Shown here piece after piece: positions 1-8,166 of a stretch of DNA of 22,446 bases. Below the pieces are notes generated by a model. The model had not been told where the DNA came from. It saw only the letters and a list, made by a program, of their open reading frames with translations, and searched no databases. Within the stretch, counting starts at the first letter, position 1. Every line of letters starts with the position of its first letter. Source of the DNA: Elusimicrobiota bacterium (GTDB lineage Bacteria; CAYTYR01; UBA6262; DAOVJB01); NCBI GenBank assembly GCA_030673425.1, contig DAOVJB010000003.1, positions 1 to 22,446 of the forward strand, in the 5' to 3' direction. The position numbers were made by a program, and so were the translations under genes.

Positions 1-1
1 A

Positions 2-724
2 TTTAAGAACCATGATTATCAGGATCCTTTCTATATTAAAAATCGTGAGCAAAACCTCATAATAAGTGCGGATTGCACATGTAGTATAGAAACATGTTTC
101 TGTCTTGCCTTAGGTGTAAAACCTTATCCGCAGGAAGATTTTGACATTAATCTTTCTCAGGTTGAGGAAGGTTTTGTAGTGGATATCGGGTCTGAGAAAG
201 GTACCAAACTCGTTGAAAAGCATTCCGACCTTTTTGACCAAGCAAAGGATAAAGTAATAAAAGACAAAGATATCCAGAGAGAGAAAGTTATAAAGGAAAT
301 TCAAGATAATATAAAAGAAAACTCTATTCCTGAAGAGGATTCGTATAAGGGTATAATAGAGAAAAAATTTGAATCTGATATATGGAGTGATGAGGCAAAA
401 GAATGTGTTGAATGCGGTGCTTGTAATATGATATGTCCTACCTGCCATTGTTTTTTACTATACGATCAAAAAAATGAAAATAGTATGAAACGTCTGCGTA
501 TCTGGGATTCATGCATGGTTAAAGATTTTGCAAGGGTAGCGGGTGGTGCTAATCCAAGGCCGAAACTGTGGATGAGATTAAGGAATAGGTTTGAGAAGAA
601 ATTTGACTTTTTCCCAAAAGTTGCCGATATTTATGCTTGTACAGGATGTGGACGTTGTATATCAGCATGTCCTGCAAAGATTGATATAAGAAAGGTTCTA
701 AAAAGGTTAGTGAAAGATGCATAA
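2..724 (+). CDS. hydB: Sulfhydrogenase/AsrA-type iron-sulfur subunit (HydB-like), 5' partial
   Basis: The reading frame is open from base 2, so the gene begins before the window and 240 C-terminal residues are visible. The family is usually about 340 residues. Seen: a family signature DCTCSIETCFC near the window start, then two [4Fe-4S] motifs, CVECGACNMICP (with TCHC just after) and CTGCGRCISACP. The segment between them (WDSCMVKDFARVAGGANPRP) is typical of HydB of cytoplasmic sulfhydrogenases and AsrA of anaerobic sulfite reductase. In those enzymes it passes electrons between the flavin subunit and the catalytic part. Its stop overlaps the start of the flavin reductase by 8 bases, so the two are probably translationally coupled. 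The catalytic partner upstream is not visible; a formate dehydrogenase or another hydrogenase is possible. The GTG at 179 is internal, not the start. Confidence 0.85.
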   Translation, partial: FKNHDYQDPFYIKNREQNLIISADCTCSIETCFCLALGVKPYPQEDFDINLSQVEEGFVVDIGSEKGTKLVEKHSDLFDQAKDKVIKDKDIQREKVIKEIQDNIKENSIPEEDSYKGIIEKKFESDIWSDEAKECVECGACNMICPTCHCFLLYDQKNENSMKRLRIWDSCMVKDFARVAGGANPRPKLWMRLRNRFEKKFDFFPKVADIYACTGCGRCISACPAKIDIRKVLKRLVKDA

Positions 725-1541
725 TCCATACAGACCCATTAGAGCAGAGGTTCTCGAAGTTATAACAGAGACTCCCACCATAAAAACAATAAAATTCAAG
801 CCGGATGAGCCAATATCTTTTAAAACAGGACAGTTTGTAGAAATTACAATACCCGGTGTTGGAGAAGCGCCATTTACCCCGTCTTCTTCTCCCTCTGTAA
901 AAGATACTATGGAAGTGAGTGTTATGAGGGTAGGGAAGGTTACTGAGAGAATACATGAGTTAAAAAAAGGTGATATTATAGGGGTAAGAGGTCCTTGTGG
1001 TAAGGGTTATCCATTGGATGAGTTTAAGAATAGGGAGGTAGTAGTTGTAGGAGGAGGTTGCGGGTTTGCGCCTTTAAGAAGTCTAATGTATTCTCTTTTT
1101 GATATGAGCGGGCAGTTTAAGAAATTATTTTTCAGGGGTGGTTGCAAGAACCCTAAAGAATTTCTGTATAGAAAAGAGATCCAAACATGGAAAAAAAGGG
1201 ATGATCTGGGCATACAACTCACCGTTGATAAAGTTGATAAAGGTGATACCGATTGGAAAGAAAATGTAGGACTTGTTACAACTATCCTTGATAATATAGA
1301 TATGGAATATAGTAATGGTATTGCCATTGTCTGCGGTCCGCCAATAATGATGAAGTTTGCAACCAAGAAACTTCTTGATATGGGGTTTAAGGACAAAAAC
1401 ATTTATTTATCTATGGAAAAGAACATGTCCTGCGGAATTGGAAAATGCGGCCATTGCAGGATTGGTATATATTATGCCTGCAAAGACGGCCCTGTATTTA
1501 CTTACGATAAAATAAAAGATTATTCGGAAATTTGGGAATAG
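717..1541 (+). CDS. hydG: FAD/NAD(P)-binding electron-transfer subunit (HydG/AsrB type)
   Basis: A 274-residue ferredoxin-NADP reductase-type diaphorase. An N-terminal FAD-binding beta-barrel (about residues 5-100) carries the loop EAPFTPSSSP at the flavin site. The NAD(P)-binding half begins with VVVVGGGCGFAPLRSL near residue 110. The C-terminal motif CGIGKCGHC followed by YYACKDGP gives Cys239, Cys244, Cys247 and Cys255, the [2Fe-2S] ligands typical of the HydG/AsrB/dihydroorotate dehydrogenase PyrK-like family. In sulfhydrogenases this subunit exchanges electrons between NAD(P)H and the HydB subunit, and the overlapping upstream gene is HydB-like. The ATG at 717 overlaps the previous stop by 8 bases. 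That it feeds the membrane hydrogenase encoded downstream is inferred from operon position. NADH versus NADPH preference cannot be read from the sequence with confidence. Confidence 0.88.
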   Translation: MHNPYRPIRAEVLEVITETPTIKTIKFKPDEPISFKTGQFVEITIPGVGEAPFTPSSSPSVKDTMEVSVMRVGKVTERIHELKKGDIIGVRGPCGKGYPLDEFKNREVVVVGGGCGFAPLRSLMYSLFDMSGQFKKLFFRGGCKNPKEFLYRKEIQTWKKRDDLGIQLTVDKVDKGDTDWKENVGLVTTILDNIDMEYSNGIAIVCGPPIMMKFATKKLLDMGFKDKNIYLSMEKNMSCGIGKCGHCRIGIYYACKDGPVFTYDKIKDYSEIWE

Positions 1542-1550
1542 GTGGAATGA

Positions 1551-2117
1551 ATGGAAACTAGTGCTGAGCAAATTCATCAAGGGAAACTAAATATTGAGCC
1601 TAAAGCAGGCAAGGATAAAAGACTCTTTATTGACCTCGATGTTTGTGCTAGCAGTGAGTGCAAAGAATGTGTCATACAGTGCAGTTATTTTTACCATCAA
1701 CAGAAGCCCGGGAATAACGGTATTATTTCTGTAGTTGAACTCGCAACGTATGCTCTTGTATGCAGAAAGTGTGAAGAGCCTCATTGTATCAATGCATGTC
1801 CGGTGGAGGCTCTTGAGCAGCAGAAAGAAAAAAATAAGTTATTGATAAGACACAATATGCGCTGTATTAGTTGTAAGTCATGTTCACACGCTTGTCCATA
1901 CGGAGCAATCTATCCGGAAAATGTCCCATTATTAATTCATAACTGTGATTTCTGTATGGATAGAAGAGAAGAGAAAGACGAACCTTTATGCATTAAAACA
2001 TGTCCGTATGGAGCTCTTTCATTAAAAAGTGGTGATATTAAGTTAGATGAAAATACATTTCTCGTGGGGGACAACCTGATAATTCATTCCACACATTGGG
2101 ATAGGGAAAAAGCATGA
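1551..2117 (+). CDS. CooF/HycB-like ferredoxin with four [4Fe-4S] motifs
   Basis: A 188-residue polyferredoxin of the HycB/CooF/DmsB family. Sixteen cysteines fall in four groups: 32/37/40/44, 71/74/79/83, 105/108/111/115 and 132/135/147/151, enough for four [4Fe-4S] clusters. There is no signal peptide or membrane helix, so it should act on the cytoplasmic face. In formate hydrogenlyase and CO-oxidising complexes, relatives shuttle electrons from a formate or CO dehydrogenase to the hydrogenase module. Here it sits between the flavin reductase and the first hydrogenase membrane subunit, which fits a linker role. A Shine-Dalgarno-like AGGTGG at about 1540-1545 supports the ATG at 1551. Its stop overlaps the next ATG as ATGA. 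Confidence 0.85.
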   Translation: METSAEQIHQGKLNIEPKAGKDKRLFIDLDVCASSECKECVIQCSYFYHQQKPGNNGIISVVELATYALVCRKCEEPHCINACPVEALEQQKEKNKLLIRHNMRCISCKSCSHACPYGAIYPENVPLLIHNCDFCMDRREEKDEPLCIKTCPYGALSLKSGDIKLDENTFLVGDNLIIHSTHWDREKA

Positions 2118-3037
2118 TTTATCTGTTTTATTTAATATTTTACGGGTTTCTACTAACGGCTATTGTCGGACTTCTTGCAAGCTGGATTGACAGAAAAGTT
2201 ACCGCACGTGTGCAGTATCGTGTAGGACCTCCTGTCTTACAGCCATTGATAGATATCGTCAAACTTTTAGGCAAAGAAACACTTATTCCAAAAGGTGCTT
2301 CAAAGATGACATTCCTGGGTGCACCTTTAGCAGGTTTAGCAAGTGTGATATTAGTGTCAACTTTGTTATGGGTGAATAATGTAAGTTCTAATAGCACATT
2401 TTTAGGAGATTTAATAGTAGTAATATATCTTTTAACTATTCCTTCAGTCAGTATTATTATGGGTGGCTTTGCATCCAGGAATCCACTCGCCAGTCTTGGG
2501 GCATCACGGGAAATGAAGCTTATCCTGGGGTATGAACTTCCCTTTGTGCTTGCAGTTTTCGTACCGGTGATAAAATCCGGCTTTTCTATAAGACTTGGTG
2601 ATATATTGAATTACCAGCTGCAAAACGGGGTTATTATAGGAAGCTGGTCGGGATTTATCGCTTTTGTTGTTGTTGTAATGTGTATACAGGCAAAATTGGC
2701 TCTAGTTCCTTTTGATATCGCAGAGGCGGAAACAGAGATTGTAGGTGGTCCGTTAATAGAGTACTCAGGATCAGGACTGGCTGTTTACAGACTTATGAAG
2801 AATATGCTTCTGTTTGTCTTACCTTTCTTTTTGATGATTTTATTTATGGGTGGGTTGAGATTTGATGGTATACATCTTTTATGGGGAATACTGAAATATG
2901 TCGGTTTAGTAGCTATAATAACCGTTATAAGAAATACTAATCCTCGAGTCCGAATTGACCAGGCTGTTAGATTTTTCTGGGGGCCTATGACAGTCCTTGC
3001 GAGTATAAGTGTAATTATGGCATTTCTCGGATTATAA
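2114..3037 (+). CDS. mbhM: NuoH-like membrane anchor subunit of group 4 hydrogenase (MbhM)
   Basis: A 307-residue integral membrane protein with about eight hydrophobic helices. Family marks are RKVTARVQYRVGPP near residue 27, the loop ASREMKLILGYELPF, and PFDIAEAETEIVGGP around residues 197-211. These are the conserved acidic loops of complex I NuoH, HycD, EchB and MbhM. The subunit anchors the hydrogenase catalytic arm to the membrane and is thought to relay redox energy to the ion-pumping subunits. RNTNPRVRIDQA and a final hydrophobic helix complete the protein. It starts in an ATGA overlap with the ferredoxin gene. The following small subunit shows that it belongs to a hydrogenase rather than to complex I. 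Confidence 0.92.
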   Translation: MIYLFYLIFYGFLLTAIVGLLASWIDRKVTARVQYRVGPPVLQPLIDIVKLLGKETLIPKGASKMTFLGAPLAGLASVILVSTLLWVNNVSSNSTFLGDLIVVIYLLTIPSVSIIMGGFASRNPLASLGASREMKLILGYELPFVLAVFVPVIKSGFSIRLGDILNYQLQNGVIIGSWSGFIAFVVVVMCIQAKLALVPFDIAEAETEIVGGPLIEYSGSGLAVYRLMKNMLLFVLPFFLMILFMGGLRFDGIHLLWGILKYVGLVAIITVIRNTNPRVRIDQAVRFFWGPMTVLASISVIMAFLGL

Positions 3038-3065
3038 TATTTAGGATTTAGGGAAAGAAAAAAAT

Positions 3066-3506
3066 ATGAGTATGAAATTAAAAGCACTTCTAAAATCTCC
3101 GTGGGTATTTCATCTGTCTACCGGTAGCTGTAATAATTGCGACATTGAGATACTGGATTGTCTTACCCCCAGGTTTGATATTGAGAGATTCGGGATGCTT
3201 CTTGCGGGCAGTATAAAGCATGCCGATGTACTTTTAATTACAGGCTCATGCAACAGGCAGTCAGTTATAAGATTAAAAAGGTTGTATGAACAGGCTCCTA
3301 AACCATGTCTTGTAGTTGCAATTGGAGAATGTTCATTATCAAGGGGTTTGTTTATGCATAGTTATAACTGTCCTGTCCCTTTGGATAAAATTATCCCTGT
3401 GGATGTTTATATTCCGGGATGTCCTCCTAAACCTGAGGCGATTATTGCAGGTGTCGTTAAACTTATAGAGAAAGTGAAAAAAGAGAAAGTAGAGAGTAAA
3501 AAATGA
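3066..3506 (+). CDS. mbhJ: [NiFe] hydrogenase small subunit, group 4 (MbhJ/EchC type)
   Basis: A 146-residue NuoB-like subunit that holds the proximal [4Fe-4S] cluster next to the NiFe site. Probable ligands are Cys22 and Cys25 in [11 protein letters not shown], Cys89 in GECSLSRG and Cys119 in [11 protein letters not shown]. The hydrogenase-type CxxC replaces the adjacent Cys pair of complex I NuoB. An extra cysteine, Cys62, occurs in TGSCNRQS. The length suits the compact Ech/Mbh class, which lacks the extra-cluster domain of uptake hydrogenases. There is no signal peptide, so it is cytoplasmic and membrane-associated. AGGGAAAG at about 3050-3057 is a plausible ribosome-binding site. The last codons overlap the NuoC-like gene as ATGA. 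Confidence 0.93.
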   Translation: MSMKLKALLKSPWVFHLSTGSCNNCDIEILDCLTPRFDIERFGMLLAGSIKHADVLLITGSCNRQSVIRLKRLYEQAPKPCLVVAIGECSLSRGLFMHSYNCPVPLDKIIPVDVYIPGCPPKPEAIIAGVVKLIEKVKKEKVESKK

Positions 3507-3976
3507 GAAGAGAAGAAGTTATAAAAGATTTAAGAGAAAGATTTAAGGAAGAAATTATTGATTTTTTTGATAAGTCTCCCAAAAGAGTATATATAGAGAT
3601 TAAACCAGAAGCGATATTAAAAGTATCAGATTATATTTTTAAGAGTTTATCTGCGAGATTCAACATTGCTTCCGGAGTAGATACAAGGTATCATGTAGAG
3701 ATTTTATATCATTTTATTTTTGAAGATATAAATCTTTTGATTTCTCTAAGGGTAAAACTTGATAAGAAAAAATTAGAGATAGATTCACTTATTCCTATAT
3801 TTGAGGCGGCAAACTGGATAGAAAGAGAAATTCATGAACTTTTAGGTATAAACTTCAAAGGTCATCCTGATTTAAGAAGATTACTTTTATCAGATGACTG
3901 GCCTGAGGGGATTCATCCATTAAGATGTGATTATAAAGAATGGGATGAGAAAGCTATTAGAGATAGAGGCGTATAA
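3503..3976 (+). CDS. mbhK: NuoC-like hydrogenase subunit (MbhK/EchD type)
   Basis: A 157-residue homologue of the 30-kDa complex I subunit. The C-terminal signature runs [20 protein letters not shown] then [21 protein letters not shown], the conserved NuoC/HycE-N/EchD block. It has no redox cofactor motif; relatives are structural subunits that pack against the small and large subunits of the hydrophilic arm. It lies between the genes for those two subunits, the usual arrangement in Ech/Mbh operons. The start overlaps mbhJ by 4 bases. The N-terminal half is lysine- and glutamate-rich and less conserved. Confidence 0.88.
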   Translation: MRREEVIKDLRERFKEEIIDFFDKSPKRVYIEIKPEAILKVSDYIFKSLSARFNIASGVDTRYHVEILYHFIFEDINLLISLRVKLDKKKLEIDSLIPIFEAANWIEREIHELLGINFKGHPDLRRLLLSDDWPEGIHPLRCDYKEWDEKAIRDRGV

Positions 3977-3997
3977 AATTAGAAATGGACAATTAAA

Positions 3998-5179
3998 ATG
4001 GCAAAGACAATAGTTCCAATAGGACCTTATCATCCTTTACAGGAAGAACCAGAGTTTTTTAGTCTTACTGTTGAAGGTGAGAAGGTTGTAGATATTGATG
4101 TTAGAATAGGGTATAATCACAGAGGTATAGAGAAACTTTCTGAAATGAAGACCTTTGATCAGTCTACCTTTGTTATAGAAAGAATTTGCGGTATATGTTC
4201 TACCAGTCATCCTTTTGCATACACAAGAGCGGTAGAAGACATCATTTCTGTTGAGGTGCCGGAAAGAGCTAAGTATATAAGAACTATAATTGCTGAAGGA
4301 GAAAGAATACATTCACATTTATTATGGCTAGGGCTTGCCGGACATTTCCTTGGATATAACACTGTATACATGTGGGTATGGAAATTAAGAGAAGAAATAC
4401 TGGATGTTATGGAAATTCTATCCGGAAACAGAAACAATTATGCAATGTTCAAACCCGGAGGGGTAAGAAGGGATATTAAACAGGAAGATATTCCAGATGT
4501 TATTAAAAAATTGGATTCTATTATACCTTCTCTTACGATGATTAAAAAAGCAGTCATAGATGACCCTGTTATTCATGCACGGACAAAAGGAATAGGTGTT
4601 CTTTCTAAAGAAGATGCTATAAATTATGCTGCTTTAGGGCCTACTTCAAGGGCTTCTGGGGTTGCAAGAGATGTGAGAAAAGATGCTCCTTATGGAGTTT
4701 ATGATAAGATTGAATGGAATATGATAGTAACAAAGAATGGAGATGTCTTTGATAAGGTTATTGTAAGGATACTGGAGGTTTTAGAGGCTATAAAGATAAT
4801 GAAGGAGTGTTTATTAACCCTGCCTAAAGGAGAAATAGACCTGAATATAAAAGATATACCTCCGGGAGAAGGTATTGGTCACGTTGAAGCACCAAGAGGC
4901 GAAACTTTTCATTACGTAAGAAGTGACGGGACAAACAGACCTGTGCGTCACAAGGTAAGAGCCCCTACGTTTATGAATCTTCCTACATTCAAGGCGACTG
5001 TTGTAGGAGAGACGATATCAGATGCTACTATAATTCTAGCTGCTATAGATCCATGTTATTGTTGTACGGAAAGAATGGCGGTGCGTAATATAAAAGGAAC
5101 AAAACTCTATAATGGAGAGGATTTGATTAGACTTTCACAGGAGAAAACAGAAAAAATTAAAAGGAAGATGGGTTTATGA
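3998..5179 (+). CDS. mbhL: [NiFe] hydrogenase large (catalytic) subunit, group 4 (MbhL type)
   Basis: A 393-residue catalytic subunit, related to NuoD but with both nickel-ligating CxxC motifs: Cys64/Cys67 in ERICGICSTSHP and Cys353/Cys356 in DPCYCCTER. This identifies it as a true [NiFe] hydrogenase that reduces protons or oxidises H2, not complex I. As in Ech/HycE/Mbh enzymes, the C-terminal motif ends in Arg (residue 359) where uptake hydrogenases have His. A 34-residue tail follows and would be removed by the endopeptidase after metal insertion; a candidate endopeptidase is encoded at 11539. Cys355, inside the CxxC, is an additional cysteine. The protein is cytoplasmic-facing. The next gene begins in an ATGA overlap. 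Confidence 0.95.
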   Translation: MAKTIVPIGPYHPLQEEPEFFSLTVEGEKVVDIDVRIGYNHRGIEKLSEMKTFDQSTFVIERICGICSTSHPFAYTRAVEDIISVEVPERAKYIRTIIAEGERIHSHLLWLGLAGHFLGYNTVYMWVWKLREEILDVMEILSGNRNNYAMFKPGGVRRDIKQEDIPDVIKKLDSIIPSLTMIKKAVIDDPVIHARTKGIGVLSKEDAINYAALGPTSRASGVARDVRKDAPYGVYDKIEWNMIVTKNGDVFDKVIVRILEVLEAIKIMKECLLTLPKGEIDLNIKDIPPGEGIGHVEAPRGETFHYVRSDGTNRPVRHKVRAPTFMNLPTFKATVVGETISDATIILAAIDPCYCCTERMAVRNIKGTKLYNGEDLIRLSQEKTEKIKRKMGL

Positions 5180-6834
5180 ATTTAGGAAATGAACTTTTTA
5201 AGTTTGATGCTTTGGCTAACTTTGTAGGAATATTTATAACTCTTTTTTCTTTGCTAATCGTTATTTATTCTTTTGGGTTTATGCGTCAAAGAAAAGGGAT
5301 GTTTCAATATTATATATATATAATTCTTACACTCCTAGCTTCTCTGGGTGTTGTATTTTCTAATAATCTCATTTTACTTATAGTATTCTGGGGATTTTTA
5401 GGACTTCTTTTATACTTGTTAATAGGTTTTGGGCAAAAAGAACGGACTCCTTCTACAGCTAAGAAAGCATTTATAATAATTGGCGGGACTGATGCTTTGA
5501 TGCTGTTAGGGTTGGCGTTTATCTGGAAAATCGCGGGTTCTCTTACGATGGATAAAATAAGTATAGCATTAAATACAAAAGTAGCTATATGGACATATCT
5601 GTGTCTTGCAGCAGGTGCATTTGCCAAAGCAGGAGCTATGCCTTTCCATACCTGGGTTCCCGATACAGCTGAGGACGCACCTACCCCTGTAACTGCATTT
5701 TTACCGGCATCTTTAGATAAGCTTTTAGGTATATATTTTCTTGCAAGAATTACATTAGATATCTTCCAGATGAATGGAGCGATGAATACTTTGTTGATGG
5801 GGCTGGGTAGTTTTACTATCATTGCTGCAGTTATGATGGCGTTAGTTCAGCATGATTTGAAGAGACTTCTGGGCTATCATGCTGTTAGTCAGGTTGGATA
5901 TATGGTATTAGGGATCGGAACAGGCAATCCGATAGGAATAGCCGGTGGTCTGTTTCATATGTTAAATAATACAATATATAAATCGTGTCTGTTTTTAGGA
6001 GGTGGGGCTGTAGAAAAAAGAACAGGGACTACCGATTTAGACAAACTGGGAGGATTTGCAAAAATTATGCCTGTAACATTCGTTACATTTTTAATAGCAT
6101 CACTTGCTATATCGGGTGTTCCTCCTTTTAATGGTTTCGTTTCGAAATGGATGGTTTATCAGGGTATAATAGATACAAGTAAAGATGGTAGTTATCTATG
6201 GATATTATGGCTTGTTGCGGCTATGTTTGGTAGTGCTTTAACACTCGCGAGTTTTATGAAATTGGTTCATGCGGTATTTTTAGGGCAACGTTCCAAAGAA
6301 CAAAAGGCACCTAGTGATAACCGTAAGGAAACTTCCTCGAGCATGTTAATACCAACGGTTACTTTAGCATCTTTATGTGTTATTTTTGGTGTTTTCGCTT
6401 ACCAGATACCACTTAAACTTTTTATCTTTCCGAGTTTGAAGATGACGGATACAGTATTTTATGGTATTTGGAGTCCTGGTCTTGCAACTGGTTTAATAAT
6501 TGTGGGAATTGTGGTAGGAATTATAATTTATCTTTTAGGTACAGTTGCTAAAACAAGGGAAACTGAGATTTTTGTGGGTGGAGAAATCGTAAAAGAACAT
6601 CCGGAGATGAGACTTTCAGGGACAGAATTTTATAACACGATAAAAGAGATGGGCTTTTTAAGGACTATCTATAGATTGGCAGAAAAGAAGGTGTTTGATA
6701 TATATGATATAGGAAAGACAATAACTTCTGGTTTTAATAAAGTGTTAGGTACCCTTCATAATGGGGTGCTTCCTACATATCTAGCTTGGTGCCTTTTGGG
6801 TATGATAATTCTATTTTTCATTTTATTAAGGTGA
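5176..6834 (+). CDS. NuoL/MrpD-type antiporter-like subunit with C-terminal MbhI-like helix
   Basis: A 552-residue membrane protein of the proton-conducting transporter family (NuoL/M/N, MrpA/D, HyfB, EchA). Channel residues visible include Lys151 in AGAFAKAGAMPFH, Lys182 in LPASLDKLLGIYF, Lys229 in HDLKRLLGYH, His235 and Lys269. The glutamate conserved in helix 5 of most relatives (WE in E. coli NuoL) reads WG here, at Trp72-Gly73. The last ~90 residues, from EIFVGGEIVKEHPEMRLSG to the end, form an amphipathic stretch plus a final membrane helix. This resembles the lateral helix and anchor supplied by NuoL or by the separate MbhI subunit. No separate mbhI gene is visible, so a fusion is inferred. 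The ATG overlaps mbhL by 4 bases. Confidence 0.85.
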   Translation: MNLGNELFKFDALANFVGIFITLFSLLIVIYSFGFMRQRKGMFQYYIYIILTLLASLGVVFSNNLILLIVFWGFLGLLLYLLIGFGQKERTPSTAKKAFIIIGGTDALMLLGLAFIWKIAGSLTMDKISIALNTKVAIWTYLCLAAGAFAKAGAMPFHTWVPDTAEDAPTPVTAFLPASLDKLLGIYFLARITLDIFQMNGAMNTLLMGLGSFTIIAAVMMALVQHDLKRLLGYHAVSQVGYMVLGIGTGNPIGIAGGLFHMLNNTIYKSCLFLGGGAVEKRTGTTDLDKLGGFAKIMPVTFVTFLIASLAISGVPPFNGFVSKWMVYQGIIDTSKDGSYLWILWLVAAMFGSALTLASFMKLVHAVFLGQRSKEQKAPSDNRKETSSSMLIPTVTLASLCVIFGVFAYQIPLKLFIFPSLKMTDTVFYGIWSPGLATGLIIVGIVVGIIIYLLGTVAKTRETEIFVGGEIVKEHPEMRLSGTEFYNTIKEMGFLRTIYRLAEKKVFDIYDIGKTITSGFNKVLGTLHNGVLPTYLAWCLLGMIILFFILLR

Positions 6835-6837
6835 GTT

Positions 6838-7386
6838 ATGATAGAACTTTATATTTTACTGATATTTATGATTATCGGGGCAATAATAGCAATAGAGGTT
6901 AAAGACCTCCTTTCCTCTGTAATAGCCGTAGGTGCGGTTGGGCTTGGTCTTTCAATAGTCTTTTTAATACTCAAAGCACCTGATGTTGCCATTACGCAAC
7001 TTGTTGTTGAGATATTATGTCTTATTATTTTAATAAGAGCTACATTAAAGAAAGATATCCCATTTTCGACATCAGGTAGATGGTTTCTAAATACTCTTAT
7101 TACGTTAGGCTTTATAATCATATTTTTAACTGTTGCAATAAAGTCTCTTTCTGACTTACCGGAATTTGGTTATCCAATGATGAGAGTTGCCAAGACATAT
7201 CTAAGAGAAGGACTAGCCAAAACAGGTGCTAGTAACATTGTTGCTTCAGTCATACTTGATTTTAGAGCTTATGATACCCTTGGTGAGGCAACTATATTAT
7301 TTACAGCTGTTATAGGTGTTTTAACGATTGTAAGGCGAATTGGTAGAAAAAAAGAGAATCAACAAATCGAGGAAGAAGATGAGTAA
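6838..7386 (+). CDS. mbhE: MbhD-MbhE fusion (MrpA C-terminal-like subunit)
   Basis: A 182-residue membrane protein. Residues 1-75 match the MbhD/DUF4040 type (VKDLLSSVIAVGAVGLGLS, LKAPDVAITQLVVEILCLII). Residues about 80-170 match MbhE (GASNIVASVILDFRAYDTLG, EATILFTAVIGVLTIVRRIG). In Mrp antiporters these two parts form the C-terminus of MrpA; in Pyrococcus MBH they are separate MbhD and MbhE proteins. Here they are one polypeptide ending in an acidic tail. The role is to form the ion-conducting module between the antiporter-like subunits. The gene lies 3 bases after the preceding stop, and its own stop overlaps the start of mrpB by 8 bases. Confidence 0.88.
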   Translation: MIELYILLIFMIIGAIIAIEVKDLLSSVIAVGAVGLGLSIVFLILKAPDVAITQLVVEILCLIILIRATLKKDIPFSTSGRWFLNTLITLGFIIIFLTVAIKSLSDLPEFGYPMMRVAKTYLREGLAKTGASNIVASVILDFRAYDTLGEATILFTAVIGVLTIVRRIGRKKENQQIEEEDE

Positions 7387-7831
7387 AGAACATGAAAAAG
7401 GAATGTCTCTTATTGTAAAGACAATCACCCGTCTTACAGTAGGGCTTATACTTCTGTATGGTATATATATTGTTTTTCACGGCCATGTTTCTCCCGGGGG
7501 AGGCTTTGCCGGGGGTGTTATTATAGCACTATCCTTTATTCATCTTATGCTTGCCTATGGCAGAGAAGTAGCATTTAGAAAATTGTCTAAAGCAACTGCT
7601 TCAGTTTTTGAGAATTTAGGTGCAATATTATTCTTAATCATAGCATTATTGGGTTTTGCAGGCGGATATTTCTTCCTGAATTTTATTTCAAAAGGGGAGC
7701 CTTTTAGGTTATTCAGTGCAGGGATAATCCCTCTTTGCAATATAGCAATAAGTCTAAAAGTTGGTGCCGGACTTTTTGCTATATTTGTGGCTCTTGTGTT
7801 GTTAAGACTTGATGGGGAGAGTAAGAAATGA
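7379..7831 (+). CDS. mrpB: MrpB/MnhB-like subunit (MbhF)
   Basis: A 150-residue membrane protein. The MnhB signature LLYGIYIVFHGHVSPGGGFA followed by GGVIIALSFI marks it as MrpB/MbhF, a small subunit of the cation/proton antiporter module. Four hydrophobic helices are visible. The start at ATG 7379 is chosen because GAGGAAGA lies just upstream (about 7369-7376). It also begins inside the previous stop (8-base overlap), and the protein then begins MSKEHEKGMS like other family members. An upstream in-frame start at 7340 would add a basic segment overlapping the previous gene more deeply and is less likely. Confidence 0.88.
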   Translation: MSKEHEKGMSLIVKTITRLTVGLILLYGIYIVFHGHVSPGGGFAGGVIIALSFIHLMLAYGREVAFRKLSKATASVFENLGAILFLIIALLGFAGGYFFLNFISKGEPFRLFSAGIIPLCNIAISLKVGAGLFAIFVALVLLRLDGESKK

Positions 7832-8166
7832 TTATTTATTTACTTTGTCTTGTGCTTTTTTGCTGTGGAATTTACTGTATTTTGAGAAAGCGCAATATTA
7901 TTAAAATCATTGTAGGGATTATTATATCAGAGTATGCTGTCAACCTGTTTTTTATACTGACAGCCTATCGGGTAGGAGGGCGTGCTCCTATCTTTTCGTC
8001 TGAGGCAGAAATATTAAATATGGTAGACCCTTTACCGCATGCATTAGTACTTACTTCAATTGTTATCGGGCTTGCAACTACAGCACTGCTTGTAGCTATT
8101 GCAATGAGAATATATGAGAAATATGGCACTTTTGATATTACGAAAATAAGAGAGTTAAAAGGATGA
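7828..8166 (+). CDS. mrpC: MrpC/MnhC-like (NuoK-like) subunit (MbhG)
   Basis: A 112-residue protein with three membrane helices and NuoK/MrpC family marks: GIYCILRKRNIIKIIVGI, EYAVNLFFILTAYR, and DPLPHALVLTSIVIGLATTA. The last block, with PLPHALVLTAIVI-type spacing, is diagnostic for MrpC/MnhC. It forms part of the Mrp-type ion-translocating module. It overlaps mrpB and mrpD by 4 bases at each end, so the three are very probably co-translated. Confidence 0.9.
   Translation: MIIYLLCLVLFCCGIYCILRKRNIIKIIVGIIISEYAVNLFFILTAYRVGGRAPIFSSEAEILNMVDPLPHALVLTSIVIGLATTALLVAIAMRIYEKYGTFDITKIRELKG

Noticed and set aside
110-448. Minus-strand open frame of 112 codons at the window start
   Set aside because: It is antisense to the HydB-like frame that carries clear cysteine motifs; its translation is rich in Phe/Tyr/Ile/Leu from AT-rich complement and matches no family.
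549-1402. Minus-strand open frames of 135 and 131 codons across the flavin reductase
   Set aside because: They oppose a gene with intact FAD, NAD(P) and [2Fe-2S] motifs; no ribosome-binding sites or recognisable domains.
5310-5822. Minus-strand open frame of 170 codons within the antiporter-like gene
   Set aside because: Shadow of a hydrophobic membrane-protein gene on the other strand; no family features.
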